Source: Sphingobacterium cellulitidis
Lineage (GTDB): Bacteria; Bacteroidota; Bacteroidia; Sphingobacteriales; Sphingobacteriaceae
NCBI GenBank assembly: GCA_002245855.1
Contig: NOUX01000011.1
Coordinates: forward strand, 62,001-126,000
Direction of reading: 5' to 3'
DNA: 64,000 nt
Shown here: piece after piece, positions 1-8,299 of the stretch
How the letters are laid out: the number at the start of each line of letters is the position of its first letter
Position numbering within the stretch: the stretch's first letter is position 1
The notes under the pieces: generated by a model
What the model was told of the DNA's origin: nothing
The model's database searches: none
What the model saw: the letters and a program-made list of their open reading frames with translations, nothing else
Position numbers and translations under genes: made by a program

Positions 1-897
1 CGTCATCAACCGTGCGAATAATATTATTCATTCAACACCCACTGGTAATGAGGTAAATATAAACCAATACAAGGGAGAAGCCTATGCCATTCGGGCATTA
101 ATGTATTTTGAATTGGTTAGGTTTTTCGCTAGGCCCTATACGGATAATCCAAATGGCATGGGAGTTCCCTTGGTATTGAAGTTTGATATTGAAGGAATGC
201 CTGCTCGGAATACTGTTGATGAAGTTTATAAGCAAGTTTTAGCAGACCTAGGGCAGGCCTATACTTTAATTACGACAGGAACAAATACCAGTAGATTTAC
301 GAAATATGCTGTTCGAGCGTTAGAAGCAAGGGTTAATTTACATAAAGGCAACAATGCGGCATATCAATTGGCTTTGAATGAAGCAAAGGAGGTTATTGAT
401 AATTCAAAGGTGACTTTGGTTCCTACCTCAGGCCTAGGTGCCTATTGGAATGCCACAGGATCAAATACGCTAAGAACCGAGACTCTCTTTGAACTCGTTT
501 CCGATCAAATTGACAATGCAGGCTTTGATGAACTTGCTTATTTCTTTGGCCAGCAGGGTTATGGAGATGGTTTAGCTATAAATCATTCTATGACTTATAT
601 TCAGCTACCGATGAGCGAAAAAAATTAATTGAGGTAGGAGTTAGGGCAAATGCGGAGAATCCAGCTTTTATCATCAAAAAATATCCAGATTTGGAAAAAT
701 ACGGAACTAAGAAAATCTTAAGGATTTCCGAGATGTATTTAACTGCTGCGGAGGCGGCTTATAATTTGGGTCAAGAAGGAGTTGCGAGAGATTATTTAGC
801 AGCCTTATTAAAGGAACGTGATGCAGCAGCAACAGTTACAGAATCAGGTGCGGCATTATTTCCGGAGCTAAAGCAGAATGATGGCTGGGAACAATAA
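1..897 (+). pseudogene. SusD/RagB-family nutrient-binding lipoprotein, 5'-partial, frameshifted and internally deleted
   Basis: SusD proteins are outer-membrane lipoproteins that bind glycans with a SusC-type TonB transporter. The reading frame is already open at base 2 and encodes the typical helix RALMYFELVRFFARPY. It stops at 628, but the sequence continues in another frame from about 598 (SATDERKKLIEVGVRANAEN) through the TPR-like LRISEMYLTAAEAAYNLG to 897, which implies a one-base deletion near 597-601. The end is also abnormal. After SGAALF the usual EGHRFFDLKR-type segment is missing, and the sequence jumps to PELKQNDGW, which resembles a normal SusD C-terminal tail. An in-frame deletion of some tens of codons is therefore likely. 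A susC gene would be expected to the left, outside the window. Family assignment is firm. Pseudogene status is inferred from two independent lesions. Confidence 0.85.
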
Positions 898-900
898 ATT

Positions 901-942
901 AAAAAGAGAATGGTCAACATATAGTTGACCATTTCTTTTTTA
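901..942. terminator. bidirectional Rho-independent terminator
   Basis: Ten-base arms AATGGTCAAC and GTTGACCATT flank the loop ATATA, with an A-run before and a T-run after. It lies between the convergent susD remnant and mrp and can serve both strands. Confidence 0.85.
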
Positions 943-953
943 TATCTTTAATA

Positions 954-2015
954 TTAAGCCTTTGCGGCCAATATACTCAGTTCTTGTGCTACGCGGCCAG
1001 CGATTTCTGCAAATGCTGCTGCCACAGGCTCGTCCTGATCCAAGGCGATTGGAAACCCATTATCACCAGCATCAGCAACTGACTTCACCAAAGGAATTTC
1101 CCCTAAGAAAGGTACATTATTATCTGTCGCCAATCTTTTTCCACCATCCTTACCAAAAATATAGTATTTGTTATCAGGTAATTCAGCAGGGGTAAAGTAG
1201 GACATATTTTCAATAACACCGACAATAGGAACTTTTACACCTTCCATCTGATACATGGCCATCCCCTTGATTGCATCTGCCAGAGCGACCTGTTGAGGGG
1301 TTGTTACAATTACAGCTCCTGAAATAGGGTAGCCTTGCGCCGTTGTTATATGGATATCACCAGTACCAGGAGGCATGTCTACGATCAAATAATCGAGATC
1401 ACCCCAATCCGTGTCTCCAAATAGTTGTTTAATGGCAGAAGTTGCCATTGGGCCTCTCCAAGGAATCGGTTGGTTAGGATCCGTAAAGAATCCTATTGAT
1501 AATAGTTTTAATCCGAATCTTTCAATCGGGATGATTCTATTTTTTCCATCAGGACCTTGAGAAGATTGTGGTTTAGCGTCTTCCACTCCGAACATTAATG
1601 GCACCGAAGGGCCATAAATATCTGCGTCAAGAAGACCTGTTTTAGCACCTGTATTTGCCAATGCTAATGCTAAATTTGCTGCCACCGTAGACTTACCAAC
1701 ACCACCTTTACCAGAAGACACCAAGATAATATTCTTGATATTCTTTAATTGGGATGTTTCTACGGCACGAACTCTCGCGGTCATATTAATTTCCACTTCA
1801 ACTTCTTTGGAAATAAAAAGTGCAATTGCATTCCGACAAGCATGTTCAATATGGCCCTTCATTGGGCAGGCAGGAGTGGTCAAGACCACATCGAATTTGA
1901 TTTTATTGGGTAATATTTCGATGTTTTCGATCATATTGAGTGTTACCAGGTCTTTTTTTAAATCTGGTTCTTCAACATTCCCTAAAGCATCTAAAATCTG
2001 TTCTTTAGTAATCAT
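954..2015 (-). CDS. mrp: Mrp/ApbC-family P-loop ATPase (Fe-S cluster carrier)
   Basis: The protein has 353 residues. It has an N-terminal MIP18/DUF59-like domain (about 1-80, with Cys50 and Cys60 in PACPMKGHIEHAC) followed by a ParA/MinD-like ATPase domain with the deviant Walker A GKGGVGKST at 102-110 and the motif MPPGTGD. Family members bind and transfer 4Fe-4S clusters to apoproteins in the cytoplasm. The C-terminal CxxC that bridges the cluster in many Mrp dimers is absent here: ENMSYF is followed by TPAELP rather than a CPxC motif. I believe this is a known variant in Bacteroidota, so function need not be lost, but the cluster ligands are then uncertain. It is a single gene, divergent from the AsmA/GT51 gene, with a candidate promoter at 2034-2041. 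The start codon fits the full N-terminal domain. Confidence 0.93.
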   Translation of the reverse strand: MITKEQILDALGNVEEPDLKKDLVTLNMIENIEILPNKIKFDVVLTTPACPMKGHIEHACRNAIALFISKEVEVEINMTARVRAVETSQLKNIKNIILVSSGKGGVGKSTVAANLALALANTGAKTGLLDADIYGPSVPLMFGVEDAKPQSSQGPDGKNRIIPIERFGLKLLSIGFFTDPNQPIPWRGPMATSAIKQLFGDTDWGDLDYLIVDMPPGTGDIHITTAQGYPISGAVIVTTPQQVALADAIKGMAMYQMEGVKVPIVGVIENMSYFTPAELPDNKYYIFGKDGGKRLATDNNVPFLGEIPLVKSVADAGDNGFPIALDQDEPVAAAFAEIAGRVAQELSILAAKA

Positions 2016-2033
2016 GGATTTAAATTAATTTAA

Positions 2034-2041
2034 CAAAATTA
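2034..2041 (-). promoter_or_regulatory. -7 element (TAATTTTG) of mrp
   Basis: On the minus strand TAATTTTG matches the Bacteroidota -7 consensus TAnnTTTG and ends 18 nt before the mrp start. No convincing -33 TTG lies at the usual distance. Confidence 0.5.
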
Positions 2042-2127
2042 AAGAAAGAAGCTCAATATCTTGTCATAATGATGTTTTTAATGATTTTTGCATATTTTTA
2101 CTTTAATCATCGGATTTCTATTCATAT

Positions 2128-4206
2128 ATGTTAGATAAAAAAAGATTCAAGGTTCCCGATTTCAGTTTCGTAAAGAAAAGATGGTTCATAATTTCTGCTG
2201 CTTCGGTATTGGCTGTGTTGTTGATTGGTTTTATTTATGCGATGTCGATTCGCGGAGATATGTTGAACAAGGCTGTTGCCAAAGTTCAAAAAAAGCTGAA
2301 AGAGGATTATCAATTGAATTTCGAGGTTCAGAAGTATGAATTTGCGGGTCTGACGACAGTAGATTTCCAAAAAGTTAAGATTTATCCAGACAGTGCGGAG
2401 CAGTTAGCTGCAATCGACCAGTTTAAAGTTTCAGTAAAGCTTTTTCCCTTATTGTCAGGGACTGTTCAATTGGATGAGTTAGATCTTAAAAATGCTGATA
2501 TCACTCTTGTCAAGCATGATAGTACCTCCAATTATGATTTTTTATTCCGCAAACGTGCAGAACAGGACAGTACTAAAACGAAACAGGAGGCCAAGACTTT
2601 AGCAGAAACGATAGATAATCTCCTAAAGCGTGCCTTTCAGGCCGTTCCAGATAATTTAAATCTTGAAAATGTGAGTCTTTCTTTTCAGGATTCAGCCACT
2701 ACACAGGTGGTTAGAATTCCGGAAGGCTTGATTGATGATGGGGATTATGATATTGATGTTTTCCTAAATGAGCAGGAGGCGAAGTGGAATTTTAAAGGAA
2801 ATATCAATTCCAGCAGACAGACGATGAATGTCATTATCTCCTCTGATAATAAGGATGCAAAAATTCCTTTTATAGGCCGGAGGTTTGGATTGAATGTAAG
2901 TTTTGATGAATTAAGTTTTCATCTGGATAATGTGTCTAGAAAGGGCAAGGAGAGTTTGGAGATGTTGGGAGGGGTTAGTGCTAAAAACCTACGGGTAAAT
3001 CACAAGCGATTATCATTGGAAACCATAGTGTTGCCGGGTGGTTCTGCAAATGGTGGGTTTTTAGTGTCTGAGAATACAATTGAACTGGTGCAAGGAACCA
3101 AAGTGGAGGTCAAGGATTTTTCATTCGAGCCGAAGTTAAAGTTCAGTCGTAAACCAAAGAAAATATTAGAGATGGCCGTTCATACCGGCATGTTTAAGGC
3201 TCAGGATTTCTTTGATGCCCTTCCGGTAGGGTTATTCGAAACCTTGGATGGAATTCAGGTTGAAGGAGATATCCAATATGATATGGATTTTAATGTGGAT
3301 TTAGATGATCCTGATGAATTGAAGTTTTCCTCCAAGATCAATGATCAAAATTTAAAAATCAAGAAATGGGGTAAGGCCAATATTGCGGATTTAAATGGTC
3401 CTTTTGTCTATGAAGCCTATGAGGACACCTTAAAGATGCGCGATATTAGGTTGGATGCAACTAATCCTAATTTTGCGCCATTGGGTCAGATTGCGCCAAT
3501 TTTAAAGAAAACGGTATTAAATACGGAAGATCCATTTTTCTATAAGCATAATGGCTTTGAATTAGAGGCTTTTGAGTTGTCTATTGTGACGAATATCAAG
3601 GAAAAGAAATTCAAACGCGGTGCCAGTACCATTTCCATGCAATTGATCAAGAATCTTTACCTCAACAGGAACAAGACGATGATGCGGAAGTTCGAGGAAA
3701 TCCTATTGGTTTGGTTGATGGAACAGTCTAAGCAGGTGAGCAAGGATCGTTTATTGGAGATATATTTGAATATCATTGAATGGGGCAAGAATGTATATGG
3801 GATTTCAGAAGCTTCAAAGTATTACTTTGGTAAAAAACCATCTGAGCTTACGATTGGGGAGAGTCTTTATCTATCAAGTATTATCCCTAGGCCAAAAACT
3901 GGTCTTTCTTCTTTTGATTATACAGGACATTTAAAACCTTGGGTATTGAAGCATTTTAATACATACGGTTATATCATGAATAAACTGAATCAGTTGGAAG
4001 GGGAGAATGTTCCTGCGAATTACGGTTTTTATCAAGTTGAGTTGCAATCAAGCCTAAGACCACCAAGACCGAAAGGAATTCCAGATTCCATGATGACGCA
4101 TGACGATATTAAGGATATTGTGGATGAAATCGATAAGGAAGAACAGATTCGGAAGACACTATTGGAGAAATTGTTTGGTAAGAGCAAAGAAGAAGAAAAT
4201 AATTAA
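2128..4206 (+). CDS. AsmA-like domain fused to a GT51 peptidoglycan glycosyltransferase
   Basis: The protein has 692 residues. A short cytoplasmic N-terminus is followed by one membrane helix (about 19-40) and a long beta-rich region (about 45-460). That region resembles AsmA-type proteins in its start, KVQKKLKEDYQLNFEVQ and repeated strands. The C-terminal part carries glycosyltransferase family 51 motifs in order: TEDPFFYKHNGF (Glu467 would be the catalytic base), GASTISMQLIKNLYL (about 498-512), RKFEE (520-524) and LEIYLNIIEWGKNVYGI. No transpeptidase domain follows, so it resembles a monofunctional lipid II-polymerising enzyme acting on the periplasmic face. The AsmA-like region may position the enzyme or contact lipids; that role is inferred. 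hpt begins 3 nt after its stop, suggesting co-transcription. Confidence 0.8.
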   Translation: MLDKKRFKVPDFSFVKKRWFIISAASVLAVLLIGFIYAMSIRGDMLNKAVAKVQKKLKEDYQLNFEVQKYEFAGLTTVDFQKVKIYPDSAEQLAAIDQFKVSVKLFPLLSGTVQLDELDLKNADITLVKHDSTSNYDFLFRKRAEQDSTKTKQEAKTLAETIDNLLKRAFQAVPDNLNLENVSLSFQDSATTQVVRIPEGLIDDGDYDIDVFLNEQEAKWNFKGNINSSRQTMNVIISSDNKDAKIPFIGRRFGLNVSFDELSFHLDNVSRKGKESLEMLGGVSAKNLRVNHKRLSLETIVLPGGSANGGFLVSENTIELVQGTKVEVKDFSFEPKLKFSRKPKKILEMAVHTGMFKAQDFFDALPVGLFETLDGIQVEGDIQYDMDFNVDLDDPDELKFSSKINDQNLKIKKWGKANIADLNGPFVYEAYEDTLKMRDIRLDATNPNFAPLGQIAPILKKTVLNTEDPFFYKHNGFELEAFELSIVTNIKEKKFKRGASTISMQLIKNLYLNRNKTMMRKFEEILLVWLMEQSKQVSKDRLLEIYLNIIEWGKNVYGISEASKYYFGKKPSELTIGESLYLSSIIPRPKTGLSSFDYTGHLKPWVLKHFNTYGYIMNKLNQLEGENVPANYGFYQVELQSSLRPPRPKGIPDSMMTHDDIKDIVDEIDKEEQIRKTLLEKLFGKSKEEENN

Positions 4207-4209
4207 GTC

Positions 4210-4761
4210 ATGAGGAATATATTAATAGATGGTTTGGAATTTGAACTTATGATTGATTATGAGCAAATTCAGAAAAGGATCCGTTTGATAGGGATTGACA
4301 TTAATTTGAGGTATGAAGATAAGCATCCGGTATTTGTAGGAGTGTTAAATGGATGTTTTATGTTTATGGCTGATTTGATGAAGCAAGTCCATATTCCGTG
4401 TGAAATGTCCTTTGTAAAGTTAGCTTCATATGCGGGTACCAATCAGGGTGAAATACATGAGTTGATAGGGGTGGGGATGTCGCTGGAAGGTCGACACGTT
4501 GTCATTGTCGAGGATGTTGTGGATTCTGGTAGATCCTTGGTTCATACGATTGAGGCTTTGGAAAGATTGGGTGTGGCAAGTATTTCTGTTGCCACCTTAT
4601 TACTTAAGCCAGAATGTTTACTTTATTCGTTTGATAATATCATGTATGTTGGGTTTGAGATTGAACGGGAGTTTGTTGTAGGCTACGGATTGGATTACAA
4701 TGGACAATGCCGTAACCTACAGAATATCTATAAAAATATCCCCCTTACAAGTTCTATCTAA
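4210..4761 (+). CDS. hpt: hypoxanthine (guanine) phosphoribosyltransferase
   Basis: The 183-residue protein is of normal family length. It transfers phosphoribose from PRPP to hypoxanthine or guanine in purine salvage in the cytoplasm. The PRPP-binding loop is EDVVDSGRSL at 101-110, preceded by the strand VVIV. The substrate-site segment KLASYAG (70-76) and the C-terminal segment FVVGYGLDYNGQCRNL are typical of HGPRTs. It follows the GT51 gene by 3 nt, and its last 8 bases overlap the 3' end of the convergent tag gene, so no terminator separates the two. Confidence 0.92.
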   Translation: MRNILIDGLEFELMIDYEQIQKRIRLIGIDINLRYEDKHPVFVGVLNGCFMFMADLMKQVHIPCEMSFVKLASYAGTNQGEIHELIGVGMSLEGRHVVIVEDVVDSGRSLVHTIEALERLGVASISVATLLLKPECLLYSFDNIMYVGFEIEREFVVGYGLDYNGQCRNLQNIYKNIPLTSSI

Positions 4762-5320
4762 AACTACAGGAGACTAAATGGTCATTCACCATTCCGATTG
4801 CCTGCATATAGGCGTAACAGGTTGTAGAGCCAAAAAACTTAATCCCCCGTTTTTTAAGTTCTTTTGCGATTTTATCCGAGAGTTCAGTTTTGGCAGGAGC
4901 ATCTTTTAAGTCTTCTAAAAAGTTGACAATAGGTTTTTGATCAGGCAGGAAGCTGTAAAGATAATTATAGAAACTGCCGAATTCCTTTTGAATTTCCATG
5001 AATATCTTAGCATTATGAATGCTGCTTGCTATTTTTAATTTATTTCTTACAATTCCGGTATCCTCCAATAAGCGGTCCACATCTGCGTCAGAATATTTTG
5101 CGATTTTTTTATAGTCGAAGTTGGAGAACGCTTTTCTATATCCTTCCCTTTTTTTGAGGATGGTAATCCAACTTAAGCCAGCTTGGGCAGATTCCAGGAT
5201 TAGAAACTCAAACAAGATTTTATCGTCATTAGTAGGTTTACCCCATTCCTTGTCATGATAGTCTTGGTACAATTTATCAGTTCCACACCAGCCGCATCTT
5301 ACTATTTCTTTTTTACTCAT
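4754..5320 (-). CDS. tag: DNA-3-methyladenine glycosylase I
   Basis: The 188-residue protein removes 3-methyladenine from alkylated DNA as the first step of base excision repair. All four zinc ligands known from E. coli Tag have counterparts with the same spacing: Cys9 and His22 at the N-terminus, His181 and Cys185 at the C-terminus. The segment LESAQAGLSW contains Glu43, matching the active-site glutamate of the family. The N-terminal motif RCGWCG and YHDKEWG are diagnostic. The gene is convergent with hpt, sharing 8 bp, and divergent from the DUF4271 gene. Confidence 0.95.
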   Translation of the reverse strand: MSKKEIVRCGWCGTDKLYQDYHDKEWGKPTNDDKILFEFLILESAQAGLSWITILKKREGYRKAFSNFDYKKIAKYSDADVDRLLEDTGIVRNKLKIASSIHNAKIFMEIQKEFGSFYNYLYSFLPDQKPIVNFLEDLKDAPAKTELSDKIAKELKKRGIKFFGSTTCYAYMQAIGMVNDHLVSCSFR

Positions 5321-5367
5321 TTTTTCAATTTATAAAGCGATTAAATTATTCTAACTTTACGACTTTC

Positions 5368-6342
5368 ATGAAGCATAAAATTACTATTGGGTTTTTCTTA
5401 TTTCTTGTTTTCAGCAGCATATTTGTTGCTCCTAAAAGTTATGGGCAAAATTTGCCAGTAGATTCTGTTTCTCTTGTTGATTCAGTAGCAGTTAGAGACT
5501 CATTAGCTCGAGTTGCTTTATTCGAATCCTTGGACAACAATCTTAAAAATAGTCAAATTATTCTTTCTCCCTACAAAGAGTTGAACTATTTAAAAATAGA
5601 ATTTGATTCTACGCTAAAGAGAGGGAGTCAGGATTTATTTTTCGGGATAGATGATATTGGCTACCAACAGAAGCAATCCTTGCTTCAGGATGGATTAGAG
5701 AAGGATAATCGACCAGCTTGGGTATTATTGATTGTATTTTTATTATTTCTGGTATTAGGTGTTCTTAGAATTGTCTTTCCGGTAGAATTAAAGATAATTG
5801 TTGATGCCTATTATAAGGAGCGATTGCTCCTACAGGTGAGTAAGGAAGATAACCTTGCGACGTCTTGGCCCTATATATTTTTATATGCCGTATTCAGTCT
5901 TTCCTTAGGATTGTTTGTGGTTGTGATTGTGTCAAGTTTCGGCGACAAAAATTATCTTACTTTCGAAAATTTTCTAAAAAATTCTGGCCTCATTGCTTTA
6001 CTATTTATAGCGAAAATTTTACTGATTCGATTTGTGTCATTTGTTTTTCAATTGGACAAAATTGTACGGGAATATATTGCAATTCTTTACCTAGTATATT
6101 TTAACAGCATGTTTTTCCTCATGCCATTTTTACTAGCAGTTGTCTTTATTCCGGCAAATTATTTTCAATTGATCTCAATCATCTACATTGTTATTGTAAT
6201 TATTTTATTCTCGTATAGGTTTATTCGAACTGCATTTCATCTATTCGGACATTTCAAATTTTCTATTTTTTATTTAATTCTTTATCTTTGCAGTCTCGAA
6301 TTAGCACCAATTTTGATATTAGTGAGGTCACTAAGTAATTAA
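5368..6342 (+). CDS. DUF4271-family integral membrane protein
   Basis: The protein has 324 residues. A signal peptide (about 1-26, ending SYGQ) is followed by a roughly 95-residue periplasmic region and several membrane helices: one at about 115-135, a second near 168-190, and a cluster between about 208 and 320. The arrangement fits DUF4271, a family I know mainly from Bacteroidota and often found directly upstream of uroporphyrinogen-III synthase, as here (10 nt to the next gene). No enzymatic motif is visible. The conserved neighbour suggests a link to tetrapyrrole synthesis or envelope homeostasis, which is inference only. A TAACTTTA sequence near 5352, one mismatch from the -7 consensus, could be its promoter. 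Confidence 0.8.
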   Translation: MKHKITIGFFLFLVFSSIFVAPKSYGQNLPVDSVSLVDSVAVRDSLARVALFESLDNNLKNSQIILSPYKELNYLKIEFDSTLKRGSQDLFFGIDDIGYQQKQSLLQDGLEKDNRPAWVLLIVFLLFLVLGVLRIVFPVELKIIVDAYYKERLLLQVSKEDNLATSWPYIFLYAVFSLSLGLFVVVIVSSFGDKNYLTFENFLKNSGLIALLFIAKILLIRFVSFVFQLDKIVREYIAILYLVYFNSMFFLMPFLLAVVFIPANYFQLISIIYIVIVIILFSYRFIRTAFHLFGHFKFSIFYLILYLCSLELAPILILVRSLSN

Positions 6343-6352
6343 GAAAGAGTAT

Positions 6353-7120
6353 ATGCAGATTGATGTAGAAAGATCCAAAAAAGTAAAGAGCATTTTAGTT
6401 ACTTTACCAAAACCTGAAAACGATAAATCTCCCTATTTCACACTAGCAGAGAAGTATAATTTAAAATTAGACTTTAGAGGATTTATACATGTAGAAGGCG
6501 TTTCGGCAAAAGACGTCAGAAAAGAGAAGGTAAATTTTGCAGATTATTCTGCGGTCATTTTCACGAGTAAGAATGCGGTTGATCATTTCTTTAGAGTATG
6601 TGAGGAAATGCGTTTTGAAGTATCGGCGGAGCTCAAGTACTTTTGTATTTCAGAAACGATTGCACTGTATCTTCAAAAATATATTCAATATCGCAAGCGC
6701 AAAATTTTCTTTGGAAAACAAACAGCGCAGGATTTAGAAGATGTTTTGAAGAAACATAATAAGGAGAAATTTTTATTTCCTTGTTCTGATGTTGCCAATG
6801 AAGAAACACAGCGATGGTTGCAAGAGAATGGATATGATTTCACGCCTGCAGTTCTATTCAGAACAGTGATTTCAGATATTAAGGATCTGAAGGATGTTTT
6901 TTACGATATCATTGTGTTCTTTAGTCCATCTAGTGTTCAGTCCTTATATGAAAACTTCCCGGATTTTGTTCAGAACAATACTCGCGTAGCAGCTTTTGGT
7001 GCTACAACTCAGCAAGCCTTACTTGAACATGGATTGATACTGGATATTCCAGCACCTACTCCAAATGCTCCAAGTATGACGATGGCGATCGAGCAATATA
7101 TTAAACAAGTCAATAAATAG
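6353..7120 (+). CDS. hemD: uroporphyrinogen-III synthase
   Basis: The 255-residue protein closes and isomerises the linear tetrapyrrole hydroxymethylbilane to uroporphyrinogen III in haem synthesis. The two-lobed HemD fold is indicated by SILVTLPKPENDKSPYF near the N-terminus, the segment AVIFTSKNAVDHFF (about 64-77), and FFSPSSVQSLYENFP in the second lobe. HemD sequences are divergent, so the assignment rests on these segments, length and the conserved DUF4271 neighbour. It is probably translated from the same transcript as DUF4271 and ends in the terminator at 7138-7172. Confidence 0.88.
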   Translation: MQIDVERSKKVKSILVTLPKPENDKSPYFTLAEKYNLKLDFRGFIHVEGVSAKDVRKEKVNFADYSAVIFTSKNAVDHFFRVCEEMRFEVSAELKYFCISETIALYLQKYIQYRKRKIFFGKQTAQDLEDVLKKHNKEKFLFPCSDVANEETQRWLQENGYDFTPAVLFRTVISDIKDLKDVFYDIIVFFSPSSVQSLYENFPDFVQNNTRVAAFGATTQQALLEHGLILDIPAPTPNAPSMTMAIEQYIKQVNK

Positions 7121-7137
7121 GCATTGTCCTAAAAAAT

Positions 7138-7172
7138 ATAAAGACTATCCCAAACAGGATAGTCTTTTTTTT
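7138..7172 (+). terminator. Rho-independent terminator after hemD
   Basis: Arms AAAGACTATCC and GGATAGTCTTT surround the loop CAAACA and are followed by a T-run. Confidence 0.9.
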
Positions 7173-7322
7173 GTTGTTTTTAGTGAGAATTTACTGCGAA
7201 AGAAATCGAAATAATCAGAACATCGACAAATTTGATTTTTATCATTTTTTAATAAATTATTTCTCCCTAAATTTCGGAAAATAAGACATAAAATTAACAC
7301 TGTATTGGGTTAGGTATATTTA

Positions 7323-7348
7323 TTGTAGAAATTTTTTTTTTATGTTTG
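7323..7348 (+). promoter_or_regulatory. candidate promoter of the JmjC-like gene
   Basis: TATGTTTG at 7341-7348 fits TAnnTTTG exactly. A TTG at 7323-7325 lies 15 nt upstream, somewhat closer than usual. The start codon is 24 nt downstream. Confidence 0.5.
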
Positions 7349-7372
7349 CATTAACTCAAAAATGGGAATATT

Positions 7373-8242
7373 GTGAAATTAAAACCTGTTAATAGTATAT
7401 CTGGAATAGCTACAAAGGACTTTATTAAGGACTATCTTAATAAGGGTCAGCCGGTTATCATCAAGGATTTTATCAGTAAAGATAGCCCTTGTTGGTCCAA
7501 GTGGAGCTACGACTATTTCAAGGAAATAGCGGGTAATGAGAAAATCGACGTTTATGGTCGGGAAGAGGAATCACAAAACCATGCTGCCAGCCCTCCTGTG
7601 GGTAAAATGACCTTTGGAGAGTATTTAGACACTATACAGAAAGAGCCTACAGAGCTACGATTATTCTTGTTTAATCTAATGAAAATACGTCCTGAATTAA
7701 AGAAGGATGTTATATTCAATGATGTAACAGGCGGAAAAGTAATTCAATGGTTACCTTATATGTTTTTTGGAGGCGAAGGTTCCGCTACGAGGAACCATTT
7801 TGATATCGATATGTCGCACGTCTTCATTTCTCAGTTTCAAGGATCAAAACGTATTTGGTTGTTTCCGAACAATCAATCGGACTTAATGTATAAGTTGCCA
7901 TATAACTTTCATAGCATCGCTAATCTGAAGAAGAGTGATGTCAAGGATTATCCAGGTTTGGAATTCCTTGATGGATACGAAGCTGTAATCAATCCAGGCG
8001 AGACTTTATATATGCCTGCTGGATGGTGGCATTATATCCAATATGAAACAGAAGGTTACTCCATTTCTGTTCGCGCATTGGCGAACTCTTTGAGTGAGAA
8101 ATTAAAAGGAGCGAGGAATTTATTCGTGACTCGTCATTTCGATGATACCATGCGAAAGATATTTAAAGATAAATGGCTAGATTATAAAATCAACACGGCT
8201 ACCAAAAGAGCTAACAAGGCCATCAAGAAAATAAAAAAGTAA
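7373..8242 (+). CDS. JmjC/cupin-like Fe(II)/2-oxoglutarate-dependent oxygenase family protein
   Basis: The 289-residue protein has the Cupin_8/JmjC arrangement. It opens with FIKDYLNKGQPVIIKDF, typical of this group. An HFD metal-binding pair (His142, Asp144) follows, then WLFPNN and a distal His220 in MPAGWWHYIQ. These would form the facial triad for Fe(II). Relatives hydroxylate proteins or small molecules; the substrate here cannot be read from the sequence. The start is taken as GTG at 7373, because the nearby ATG at 7362 is out of frame and meets a stop within a few codons. It has its own promoter and terminator, so it is monocistronic. Confidence 0.8.
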   Translation: MKLKPVNSISGIATKDFIKDYLNKGQPVIIKDFISKDSPCWSKWSYDYFKEIAGNEKIDVYGREEESQNHAASPPVGKMTFGEYLDTIQKEPTELRLFLFNLMKIRPELKKDVIFNDVTGGKVIQWLPYMFFGGEGSATRNHFDIDMSHVFISQFQGSKRIWLFPNNQSDLMYKLPYNFHSIANLKKSDVKDYPGLEFLDGYEAVINPGETLYMPAGWWHYIQYETEGYSISVRALANSLSEKLKGARNLFVTRHFDDTMRKIFKDKWLDYKINTATKRANKAIKKIKK

Positions 8243-8245
8243 ATT

Positions 8246-8282
8246 AAAAAAGGGATCCAAATCAAGACTTGGATCCCTTTTC
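8246..8282. terminator. bidirectional Rho-independent terminator
   Basis: GGGATCCAA (8252-8260) pairs with TTGGATCCC (8269-8277), flanked by A- and T-runs. It separates the JmjC-like gene from the convergent solute-binding protein gene. Confidence 0.88.
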
Positions 8283-8299
8283 AATTTTAATTAAACAAA

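Noticed and set aside
962..1195. A 77-codon plus-strand frame inside mrp
   Set aside because: Antisense to a well-conserved gene, with no start signal or recognisable product.
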